From: Antedon mediterranea
Lineage: Eukaryota > Echinodermata > Crinoidea > Comatulida > Antedonidae
DNA: 60,000 nt
NCBI RefSeq assembly: GCF_964355755.1
Contig: NC_092670.1
Coordinates: 14,757,201 to 14,817,200 of the forward strand
Reading direction: 5' to 3'
Both the position numbers and the translations under genes were made by a program. The notes under the pieces were generated by a model. The model did not search any database. It was given only the letters and a program-made list of their open reading frames with translations, and was not told where the DNA came from. Positions 1 through 12,300 of this stretch are shown here, one piece after another. Each line of letters starts with the position of its first letter. Positions within the stretch are counted from its first letter, which is position 1.

Positions 1-171
1 GCAATTACCTAAACATTATATTACTTACTGTACACTAATAAGTATACACATTATATACCGTAGGTGTAGAAGGTAACTATTATACCAAATAACATTATCT
101 AACTGGACTGAACTGAGTTCGTTATACAAGTAGGCCTATAGCTGCCAAATAACTGAACATGTTATAATTAC
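1..171 (-). other. Intron 28, partial
   Basis: Intronic sequence after the donor of exon 28. It contains one TAGGCCTA octamer (131-138). No coding exon seen. Confidence 0.6.
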
Positions 172-348
172 CATAGCACTCGGGTTGAGAGAGTCCAGAT
201 GCATAAATATATTGGCCATCTATACAGTTTGCTGTGTTTGCACCAAATAAACTATACCCGTCGAGACAATAGAAGAACACACTGTCAGAGTGTCTGTATT
301 CACCAGTAATGAGCCCATTAGCCAATGTAGGATGTTCATTACAATCTC
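172..348 (-). CDS. Exon 28: CCP 22 (residues 1415-1473), last exon in window
   Basis: Fifty-nine codons. CCP with DCNEHPTLANG, FYCLDGYSLFG, ANCIDGQY and PECYG; the C3-C4 loop (IYASGLSQ) is longer than in its neighbours. Phase 1 at its GTAATT donor means at least one further exon lies off the left edge. Confidence 0.86.
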
Positions 349-3300
349 CTAAAATATAATTAGAAAAAGAAGTAGTCTTTTATTCCCTGTAGAACAGACA
401 TGTTTGTGCATGGTATCATGTTTGTTGTGAACTTACGTCTGCAAATAGCATATGATGAACTGTATTGTCCATTTTCACATGTTATTGTTGTTTCTCCTAC
501 CAATGTATAACCAACATCACATGTGAATGTAATTGATCCCCCATGAGTAAAGCTACCAGTGTACCGACCATTTAAAATGCTGATTGTTGATTCACAGTTT
601 TCTAGAAAAAATAAAATGTGTTTATATAAATGGCATTAAGTAACAAATAATACTAATAAATATATTAAATTATTAGCCCAAAAAAAAGCCCATTTCTAAT
701 CTAAATATTGATGTTTCAGCAATATGTATTGTGTAAAAGCATATGCATCACAGATTATCAGTTCAGTAAGAAATGAGGACGTATTGATTATGATTGGGAG
801 GAGAGGAAAATAATGAAAAGGATCGGAGCAGCAAAAAACAATGGATTGGACAAAGGATTAAAGAAGGACTAATGATAGAAGAAAGATATGAAGGTAAAAC
901 TAGAAGAGGAAGGAAAAGGGTAACTATGCTTGATGGATTAAAAAATAAAATATATATATTCAACTAAAAGAAGAAGCACTAAATAGAGAAGTATGGAGAA
1001 AGATGACAGATGACGGACTGGTATTCTATAATAACATTTCAGTGTGTTTGGAGATCGGATTTAGATTTTTTTTTCAAATTATTGATTAAATGCTTATTAC
1101 AAACCTGCACAGATTGGAGGTTGGTCTGCGAATTGACCATTATCACACACTGTACTGTTAGGTCCAACAAGTGTATATCCTTCATCACAAACAAATGTGC
1201 TAACAGATCCGTGCTTTGCTTTGAAAATTATTTTACCGTTCAGCAGTTCTACTCTTTGACAGTCAGCTAACATGTTTAAAAATAAAACTTTGTAAATATC
1301 AATTTTCATTTAGCTATTTGTGGTATTTATACATTACCCACAACATGTTTAAAATGTAATGTATTAGGAATACAGTTGCTGTATACCTAATTGTATACAT
1401 ATTATAGGAGGATTGCCAAATAGTAAATAGTGTAGATAGGTGTTAAGATACAGCTGTATATGAACATACAGTTGTATGTGAACAAACTAATAGTCGGTTG
1501 GTATGCTTACATATGTTAACATACAACTATGTGTAAATACAGTAAGTACAGTTATGTGAACATTATAGACCGGCAGCCCAGAGACATTTGGTTAGATGAG
1601 CTAGGTACCAATATCTGACTATCTAAGTGTGTTGGGGGTCACTTGAAGTCAATGAAAATGCCAGTCTGCCGGGTACCCCCTGCTGCGTCTAGACCGGGGG
1701 ACCCCGAAACGTGCTAAAAAATCGGCCCAGGTTAGATGAGAGAGATACCACCTAATTTTACCACCATGGGATGCCCATTGGCATCCTTATACCAGTATCA
1801 CAAACGACAGACTTTTTCTCTGCTGCAAAAGGCCCGCCAGACCACCCCCCGCGGGAGGGCCTAAAATGGGGTTAGCATAGATGAGTGAGGTACCACTCAA
1901 AATTAATGCCAAATGAACAAGTTGTGTTCATACAATACTAAATGGATAACAACAGACTAATTGTCTGCTGCACCGCAAGTGCCAGACACCCTAAAGTTAG
2001 ACTAGAGATCCCCCTTCCCCCAACTAGCCCAGCTTAGATATTGTAGATACCACCAGCAACCAATGTTATATGATTTAGCACATTGTAAGCAATACCAAAT
2101 GACCTATTACAGACTATCTGTACACTGCCTTGGCCCTGGCAGACCCCTCTAAAGTTCAACTAGAGACCCCCCTTTCCCCAACTATCCCAGCTTAGATATT
2201 GTAGATACCACCAGCAACCAATGTTATATTATTTAGCACATTGTAAGCAATACCAAATGACCTATTACAGACTATCTGTACACTGCCTTGGCCCTGGCAG
2301 ACCCCTCTAAAGTTTGACTAAAGACCCCATTTACCCCAAGTATGGCCTAGCTTAGATATTGTAGATACCACCAGCAACAACAAAAAACACCTAAAACATT
2401 TAATTAAATAAAGTTTAACTTTAATCGAACTAACACAAAACAATTGAAAATATATCACATCAATGACGATAAAATGACCATTACCATTCTAAAGGGAAAA
2501 ATAGTTTAAGAGTTTCACTTCAAACTTATATAAGCCAAATATAAACAAGTACGGATTCTGGTAAATTTAGCATTCCTGCTAGAATTGTGAGGATCTGGAA
2601 TTCCTTGCCTTTGAATGTCAAAGATACATTCGTCTGTAACTCTTGCGACCTATTTTTAAGAGAAAGCTTAGTAATCACCTTAATCAAATTCAGGATTGTA
2701 GTAACTTAATCAAAAGTGATTTGATTAATTAATAGTTGGTAATTTTAAATGCTGTATATTATAATCTTAATCCTCTATATATATTTATATATATAAATCC
2801 AAAGGCAAATAACTGAAAAAATGACAATGCTGTGGGTATCAGTGGCTGAATCTCAAAAAAAAAGTGAAAAGCTAAATCAAAAGGATAAAGTAAAACAGCC
2901 AGAAACGTTAGCAGAGCTTTCGGGCAACACTAGCCCTTCATCATTGCAAGTGAAGGATAAGAACTGGCAAGTGCTGCCTGGGTGGACAGGAATAAAAGAA
3001 ATACAACAAAAGGAGACAGGGTGGAGTCTGAATAAGAGTAGAAAACAAAGAATGTAGCTTGGTAGAGATACAGTATGAACCATTTTGGAATGAAACTAAA
3101 AAACAGCTTAAATGGTGGTTAATATTGAAACTTAAATTTTGGTAGACAATGGAATAATTTTACCAACCTGGGAGTATGTTTCTAATGTTAAGTACAAAAG
3201 GTTTTGTGGTTTTCCTTCTGAAATTTGCAATCGAGTGACCAGCTGAATTAAAATGTTCGGCTACAGGTTGATCAAGCTTTAATGTTTTGATAGCTGATCT

Positions 3301-6300
3301 GTGTTGTGTCATTCTCATACGGAGAGTGTTTTTTGTTTCTCCGACGTACTGTTTGCCACAAATATTACAGTATATGAGATAAATGACGTTTTTGGTTAGA
3401 CAATTAATTGATTGTCTTATCCGAAAAATGCGGCCAGTTTGGTTACTCTTAAATTTTTCAGTAGAATCAACCAATGGACAAGTTTTGCAAGATTTGCCGT
3501 AAAAGGTGACTGCCCAAATTTTGACTGTCATGAGAGTTAATTTCACTCTTAAATTTGGATCTGACTAATATATCACGAAGGTTGGGAGGTCTACGAAATG
3601 CAATAATGGGTGGTTCCGGAAAAACAGTCCTGTGGACTGTAGAATGGGCATATGTTTCTCAATAAATTAATAGCCCGTAATGGAGGCAACCTAGGGCGAT
3701 AGGTTGTGACCAATGGCACTCTGGTCGAACTTTGCTGACGTGGTTTGTACGTCAGTGTTTGACATCGATGAATATCTTTTGCTTTCTTTATAGTAGTTTC
3801 GATGTATTCCTTCTTGTAATTTCTATTCCGGAGATGTCCGGTTAGTTCTTCGGTACGATTTTGAAAATCTAAATCTGAAGAACAGATACGTCTGATACGT
3901 AATGCTTTACTGTTCGGTATGTTTTTAGTACAGTGTTGGGGATGACAACTGCTAGGGAGCAGACAACTGCTAGGGAGCAGGTACATATTTTTATCAGTGG
4001 GTTTACGGAATAGGTCAGTTTTGAGAGTACAATTTTCTATGGTCACTATAGTGTCCACAAAATCAACGCTACTAGTGGATTTGGTAACTGTAAATCTTAG
4101 GATCGATGGAGTGTTTTTTTACCATCACAGAAACAGATTTGGCCACCTTATCCGCAATTTCCGGAGTGGGTTCCGTTGTGAGTTATAATGAAGCTGTCTG
4201 AAGGATTCCTCTTAATAAAATTTGATGTCCATAGCAACAGTGGCAGAACCTTTATCAGCGGGTGTAATGATGATAGCTGACGCAATTTGGCAATGGCCTG
4301 CCTCTCTTGTTTTGAGAGATTGTCACGTTTATCTGGACTCGGGACGTAGTTTTGTACGATTTTTAGGTGGATTCCAGGAACTTTTTGGTTTAAATTTGTT
4401 AACGTTGCCTTCGTTTTGCGTGGTGCTGCTGTCTGAATCAGCAAAATATTCACGTAATCGCAATATTCTAGAGGAAGACTCTATATCCAAAGATAGTTGT
4501 GGTGCGCCGACCTGCCTTGGTTTTGGGCAGAATTTAAGTCCTCGGGAAAGAAGTTTTTTCTCTCCTTCGGAAAGTCGACAATTAATTTCAACAACTGAAT
4601 CAGAGGTGTTACTCTGATTCTTGTTATAAATCCCAACGAACCTACTGCAGGGTTTCCTAAAAGCCCTGAAGTCATCCGAAGGTATAGTCATTTGTGTTGA
4701 AATGACCAAGTCTGCAGGTAGACCAAATTTGTGATGTTCCCTTCGGGTCATTACCGTTGATTGTTTACGACAGTCATTGGCGATAAATTAAAATTATATA
4801 TATTTATAATTTTTGTTTTAAAATATTTTTTTTCGATCGAGATACGGTATTGTTCAGTCTATCTGAAGATCGTTTAACGTGAAACACCGTGTAATAGACG
4901 TCCGTGTTCCATCTCCTTTATAAAAATATATATTCGCTCTTGATTCAAAATGAGCACGTTTGCAGGCTCAACGCATCTATATAAATATATATATATATAT
5001 AAATATGAATACAGGATTAAGATTATAATATACAGCATTTAAAATTACCCACTATTAATTAATCAAATCACTTTAGATTAAGTTACTACAATCCTGAATT
5101 TTATTAGGGTGATTACTAAGCTTTCTCTTAAAATATGTCCAAGAGTTACAGACGAATGTATCTTTGACATCCAAAGGCAAGGAATGCTAAATTTACCCGA
5201 ATCCATACTTGTTATATATATTTGGCTTATAATATATAAGTTTTATTTGAAACTCTTAAACTATTTTTCTCTTTAGAATGGTAATGGTCATTTTATCGTC
5301 ATTGATGTGATATATTTTCAATTGTTTTGTGTTAGTTCGATTAAAGTTAAACTTTATTCAATTAAACATGTTGTTTTGGGTGTTTTTTTTTGCTGCTGGT
5401 GGTATCAACAATATCTAAGGTAGGCTATACTTAGGGTAAATGGGGTCTCTAGTCGAACTTTAGAGGGGTCTGCCAGGGTCAAGGCAGTGTACAGATAGTC
5501 TGTAATAGGTCATTTGGTATTGTTTACAATGTGCTAAATCATATAACATTGGTTGCTGGCGGTATCTACAATATCTAAGCTGGAATAGTTGGGGATAGGG
5601 GGGGGGGGGGTCTCTAGTCTAACTTTAGAGGGGTCTGCCAGGGCCAAGGCAGTGTACAGATAGTCTGTAATAGGTCATTTGGTATTGTTTACAATGTGCT
5701 AAATCATATAACATTGGTTGCTGGTGGTATCTACAATATCTAAGCTGGAATAGTTGGGGATAGGAGGGGGGGGGGGGTCTCTAGTCTAACTTTAGAGAGG
5801 TCTGCCAGGGCCAAGGCAGTGTACAGATAGTCTGTAATAAGGTCATTTGGTATTTCTTACAATGTGCTAAATCATATAACATTGGTTGCTGGTGGTATCT
5901 ACAATATCTAAGCTATGCTAGTTGGGGAAAGAGGGGTCTCCAGTCTAACTTTAGAGGGGTCTTTCAGGGCCAGGGCAGTGTACAGATAGTCTGTAATAGG
6001 TCATTTGGTATTGCTTACAATGTGCTAAATCATATAACATTGGTTGCTGGTGGTATCTACAATATCTAAGCTGGGCTAGTTGGGGGAAGGGGGATCTCTA
6101 GTCTAACTTTAGGGTGTCTGGCACTTGCGGTGCAGCAGACAATTAGTCTGTTGTTATCCATTTAGTATTGTATGAACACAACTTGTTCATTTGGAATTAA
6201 TTTTGAGTGGTACCTCACTCATCTATGCTAACCCCATTTTAGGCCCTCCCTCAGGGGGTCTGGCGGGCCTTTTGCAGCAGAGAAAAAGTCTGTCGTTTGT

Positions 6301-9300
6301 GATACTGGTATAAGGATGCCAATGGGCATCCCATGGTGGTAAAATTAGGTGGTATCTCTCTCATCTAACCTGGGCCGATTTTTTTAGCACGTTTCGGGGT
6401 CCCCCCGGTCTAGACGCAGCAGGGGGTACCCGGCAGAATCCCATTTTCAGTGACTTCAAGTGACCCCCAACACACTCAAATAGTCAGATATTGGTACCTA
6501 GCTCATCTAACCAAATGTCTCTGGGCTGCCAGTCTATTACTAAGACCATAACATTTAAGATATAGACATAGCGTCATGTCCCATGGTGTATTACAAGTTA
6601 TATATTTTTTTCCAATGAATTCTATTGTTAACCTGAAACCATGCATCATGATACCACTTGTATACAAATCATTTGTACCGTAAATAACTGACGAAAAAGA
6701 TATTTTGTTAAATTTAAATGTTTAATGTGGAGTAAGAGCGGATCCAGGACCCTACTCCCACCCACCCGCCTAAATTTTGCAAATTGTAACGCAAAAGATA
6801 GGATATCAAATTAAGGTCAGTCCTTCACTTCATCATTTTTAGGCCTTATGGAACCCCTATTTCAAAATCCTTGATCCGACACTGTGAAGCTCACTATATT
6901 CGACAGCGACAGGATGCATTGGCATTAGAAAGTAATATGATTAATGATAATGATAATAATTTCATTACACTCAAGCAGTTTTATAAATGTAAAAATTATC
7001 AAAAGCAGCGATTATCAATCATTTACGGTATAAACATTTGTATTTTGTTTTATTATGCTATTTCCTTTCTTTTGTTATATTTCAAAATTCCAAGTATATA
7101 GTAGTAAGAAATTAAAATAACATATTTGTGAACTTCATACCATAACAAATTGGCACATCATAATCATATTGGCCATCGCTACAAGTGAGCTTTTTTTTGC
7201 CTTCCAACCTGTAACCCTCGTTGCATGTGAATTTTACTCTCCCATCATGCATGAAGGAACCAGATACGTCACCATTTGCAAACTGAACGATCTGTTCACA
7301 ATCAGCTGTAAGTTATTTAAACATCAAGGTGCATATAAATGTGAACTACTACCAGCATTATTACAAACTAGGATCCATTATAGACCATTTTGTGAGCAGT
7401 TTTGATTTTGGAAGCTAATTTTATATTTCATGTATCTGTTGCAATAGGCACACTTTATCATATTTTACATTGGTTCTTATTTTTGCAGAATTGATTCTTG
7501 GTTAGATACAACTGGAGAAACAACTAGTCATATACTGTAGCATACATCAATATTCTTGGACAAATTGTTTTCATGGTAACTGTATCAGATAATTGGTGAG
7601 TAATACCCAAAACAAACACCAAGGAAATGTTAATGATGACTGCCAGTTTCACAAAATGGTCTATATGTATCTAACTCACAAACATGCATTAGTACAAGTG
7701 AACAAGTTATACAAACATGTGTCTCCAATCAAAAGAAAAAAGTGAAATATTTTAAGTTAACCAGAAACCATATAATTATTGTAACGTATTTGCATGAGTT
7801 AACAGTTATAATATGTAATATTTTTCATCGTTAGTCACCAATGAGTCCACAGTAATATCATCATTATACTCATCATTGTGACTGTCATTATAATACATAA
7901 TAATAAAAAATATAAATAATAATATCATCAATATAATGTTTATCACTATCTTCACCATAATAGTCATCATTATCATCAAAATTGTCATCATTATCATGCT
8001 TATCAACATAAGCACCAATAATCATTCTGACCACTTATTCCTTCAATTATTATCAATTAATGAATTAATGTGCACTATTTTTTGACCAAATATTAATTTA
8101 TGTCGGAGTTCAAGCATAATATTAAATTGTGACCAACTGGATATTAGTCCACTGTGTTACAACATGCTCTTATACACCACTTGAAAAAAGTGCAGCAAAA
8201 TGACAGTACCAAATTTGTGTATTTTGAACAAACCTGTATTCTGTTATACAGTACAGTAATACAAAACCTACCTCTACAAACTGCATATGATGAACTGTAT
8301 TGTCCATTGTCACAAGTTATTGTTGTTTCTCCTACCAATGTATAACCAACATCACATGTGAATGTAATGGATCCTCCATGAGTAAAGTTACCAGTATAAC
8401 GGCCATTTAAAATGCTGATTGAAGACTCGCAGTTAGCTGAAGATGTTAGGAAATACTGTATATTGTTAAAGAGCCTTAATACTACTTCTATTTCAAATAA
8501 GAATAATCTATCTAATGAAACATGCTAGTCTGGGTTCAAATGTAAAACCTACCTTTACACACAGCATATGATGAGCTGTATTGTCCATTATCACAAGTTA
8601 TTGTTCTTTCTCCTACCAATGTATATCCAACGTCACAGGTGAATGTAACGGATCCTCCGTGAGTAAAGCTACCAGAGTACTGGCCATTTACAATACTGAT
8701 GGATGACTCACAGTTACCTAAAGAGAAAGTTTTATCCTGTATCATTTAAATGGCGCTACAATGTATCACTTAAACCTACAACTTTCTTGCAATGAACATT
8801 GTTCAACCAATATTAAAATGTTATCAACACAGTTCAATCAAGTAAACCTCGATGAGACATGAAGTTAACACAAGTACTGTATATAAAAACTGCGCCATCA
8901 TTGTGGATGCATGAAGATTTTCCTCAATGTTTGAAGGCATGTGTCTTAATACAATGTATGAATACGTACCTCTGCATTTGGCATATGATGAGCTGTATTG
9001 TCCATTATCACAAGTTATTGTTCTTTCTCCTTCCAACGTATAACCATCATCACATGTGAAAGTAATAGATCCTCCATGAGTATTTCTACCAGAGTACCCA
9101 CCGTTTATAATAAGGATGGAGGACTCACAGTTAGCTGGAGAAAAGAAGTGTCATCACAGAAAATTATTCAAATGGTATTTTGTCGTCTGAACCTTTAAAT
9201 CACCAAAACTTTGTCGATGAAAGAGTGAGAAGGCATGTCACAACTTTCTTGCTTGCACATAACATGACCTAACTTGTTAATAGGTTGTTGCAAATCAACA

Positions 9301-12300
9301 TTTTCCTATAAAAAATAAAAATAATTATTTAGTTTATCAACATTTGTCACATTCTTACCGTAGCAAACAGGGAATGTATCTTGATATTGTCCATCTAAAC
9401 ACACAGTACTTGAAACACCAACTAATGTGTATCCATCATTACATGTAAAGGTAGTTATGCCTCCATGTGATTGGTATGACTGTACTTGACCATTGATAAC
9501 AGGCGACGGTGTTTGACAGTTGGCTAGAAGAAAACAATTACTTTACTGTCAGTAAAAATATTCACAGAATGATCATTTAATTTTCAACACAAACTCTACG
9601 GTAAGTTCTTCAAATTCGTTTAGGGATTTCAATTCTTAGTTTAACTGATATTACCTCGACATTCAGCAATAGCTGAACTAAACTGTCCACTATTACAAGA
9701 AACTGTAGATTCTCCAACAAGTGTGTAACCACCGTCACATACAATGTTAATGGAACCACCATCGATGAAGCTGCCAAATACTTTTCCATTCGCAACACTT
9801 GTTGAAGAGTCACAGTTTTCTGAAAGAATAACATTATTGATTATATTTCCCTAGTTCATTAGACAACAGAAACACGAATTGTGACTAAACATATCGTTTT
9901 AAAAAGATTGGATATAAAATTTATTGTAAAATGAAAAGTAAAGTAGGATAAGAGTACCGAGTACCTACCTCTACACTCAGCGTATGATGAGCTGTATTGT
10001 CCATTATCACAAGTTATTGTTCTTTCTCCTACCAATGTATAACCAACATCACATGTGAATGTAATGGATCCTCCATGAGTAAAGCTACCAGTGTATTGAC
10101 CATTTATAATACTGATGGAAGACTCGCAGTTAGCTGAAGAGAGGACATACAAATGCATAAGTCACCAATAAGATAAGGTAAATAAACATTAGTAGGGTTC
10201 CTATTAATATAAACAATAGGCCTACATGGCTATGGTAATGCATGCTTACCTTTGCATTCAGCATATGATGAGCTGTATTGTCCATTTTCACATGTTATTG
10301 TTGTTTCTCCTACCAATGTATAACCAACATCACATGTGAATGTAATGGATCCTCCATGCGTAAAGCTACCAGTGTATTGGCCATTTACAATACTGATAGA
10401 TGACTCACAGTCACCTAATTCAAACACAAAATAGAGTAATTAACCCAACAGCCTTATATGAAAATTAATCAGTTTAGTAGGCATGATAAAATACAACAAC
10501 CATATTTTTTATAATTTTTTTCTTATTTATTTTTGTATTATTTGCAGCCACACAGTCACATTTCAGCAGATTGATTTGTATATTCTGAGATCAAGGCATA
10601 TAGTGGTTTATCCGGTGAGTAATCGAAACTGTATAACAATAGCAACAATTCTTTTGAAATTGTTTTTCTTTAAACCTGCTTATGCAATTATTTAGCCAGT
10701 TTTATACACAATTATACACATTGTTATTACAATGACTGCCTCATAAACTTCTACATTGAAACATCCTAAAATCGTACGTCATTACAGTTAGGTCTACAGC
10801 AGTGACTACAGTATAAACATTGTACACGTGATGCCAACAGAATATTGAACTTACGATAACATGCAGGAAAACTTGTACTGTATTGACCATCAATACAGAA
10901 TACTTGACTGCGTCCATGTAAAGAATAACCAGCATTGCATGAAAATGTGTAGCTTTCTTGGTGATACCAGGCACCAACTACCACACCATTCTCAAAAGTG
11001 TCAATCGGATCGCAATTTTCTGTTAAAGAACAAACAAGTTAACAATATTAATTAATGTGATCCATTTCAGACATGTTTAGTTTTGTCGCAAAATGTACTA
11101 GGTCACTTTGGTCAATAGGGTCTTCCACAATCTGAATAATAGTTGACAATATTGGGCCCTATCTGAAATTACCAGGTGTCAAACATTTTTTAGATTTTTA
11201 CTTTAAATATGTACCTACCGTGACAACTTGGAGCCAAACTATCCCATGATCCATCAGTACAAGTCCTGTTGGATGGACCCACAAGAGTGTATCCAGCGTA
11301 ACATCCATATTGAACTGCTTTGCCGTGAGCAATATCACCAATAATATACCCATTCGGTGGTTCTACTAAGCCATTACAATTTTCTGAAACATTAAAATGA
11401 TGAAGTATGTAAATCTGAATCAAGATTTCAATACAATTACAGGGCCTAAATATAATTTTTGTAGTACAGACCTACTGAAATATTTCTCTTTGCTAACTAT
11501 ATGTATTTATATATTATGTTTGTTTACAAGTAAAGTAGAATTTGGTTGACTAACTATGTTTAAAGTAATTAAATTTTTTTCAATGATATTGCCTTATAAA
11601 TCAATTGTCTAATTGACACGAGCCAAGTGAGCAATGTAAGATTTGAACTTATATTCTTACGGTCAAGTAAAACATAAATATAAAAGTAGACATTACCATA
11701 ACAAGCTGGTATAATAGCAGAATATTGACCATCATTACATTCTAATCTAGATGCTCCGACCAATGCATAATCATTGTTACAGGAAAATACAAGCTCGCTT
11801 CCGTGAGTCATTGATCCAACATACATTCCATTGAGGAATTCAAATGGGAAACAGTTTCCTGTTATAAAGAATATGTATGAAATAGTTAAAAGACATTATT
11901 TTTTTAGGAAGCAACAAATTGTGCATGGTCGCATGTGTTTTCTTATATCTGTAAATAATGTTCCGTGCACTGTAGACCTACATTAGTTAACCAAATGAGT
12001 TATTATTAGAGATATATTGAATTATTGATCATTATTGAAGCTGTAGCTATATTGTTAACATGTTTGCCTTCTAAGGTGCAGGATTCAATCGTCTCATGCC
12101 TTTACTTTTGGGAGTTGAAGTTATAGAAAAAATGTATTAAAAAAATGCTATAAAAGAATCACTAAACTTACGTTTGCACTCGGGCAAGTCGTTACTAAGA
12201 ACTCCGTCAGTGCAGACAGCTGATAAACGACCAATAAGCGTAAAGTCTTGATTACATTTGAACACAAGAGTGCTGCCATGCTCCGCATCTCCCTCGATCT

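Larger units (their letters stand above)
1565..6537. mobile_element. Foldback-like element with very long inverted repeats
   Basis: The two ends are inverted copies (ATAGAC-GGCAGCCCAGAG at 1565; its complement ends at 6537). The left arm runs to about 2795 and the right arm starts near 4985, so the arms are about 1.23 and 1.55 kb. The difference is explained by about two extra 160-bp units in the right arm. Arms of this kind, with internal tandem units, are typical of foldback (FB/TU-like) DNA elements; TU elements are known from sea urchins. The core holds a Penelope-like remnant. No transposase was seen and no clear target-site duplication could be fixed. The element sits in the intron between CCP exons 25 and 26. 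Confidence 0.8.

Noticed and set aside
2821-3057. 78-codon open frame in the foldback core as a gene
   Set aside because: No domain, no splice or promoter signal, biased composition (Lys, Gln, Ser), and it lies inside decayed element sequence.
4860-4905. Hammerhead ribozyme of the Penelope-like element
   Set aside because: Has CTGAAGA and GTGAAAC with a possible short stem, but the required CTGATGA and GAAA core spacing and the cleavage site are not met, and its orientation to the remnant is wrong for a 3' copy.
1565-6537. A Penelope element with its own inverted terminal repeats
   Set aside because: The arms carry unrelated parts (160-bp units, a CR1-like tail) and extend far beyond any Penelope terminal repeat, so a foldback element that contains a Penelope remnant fits better.
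7806-8018. Met/Ile-rich minus-strand open frame
   Set aside because: Product of the ATC/ATT repeat tract in an intron.
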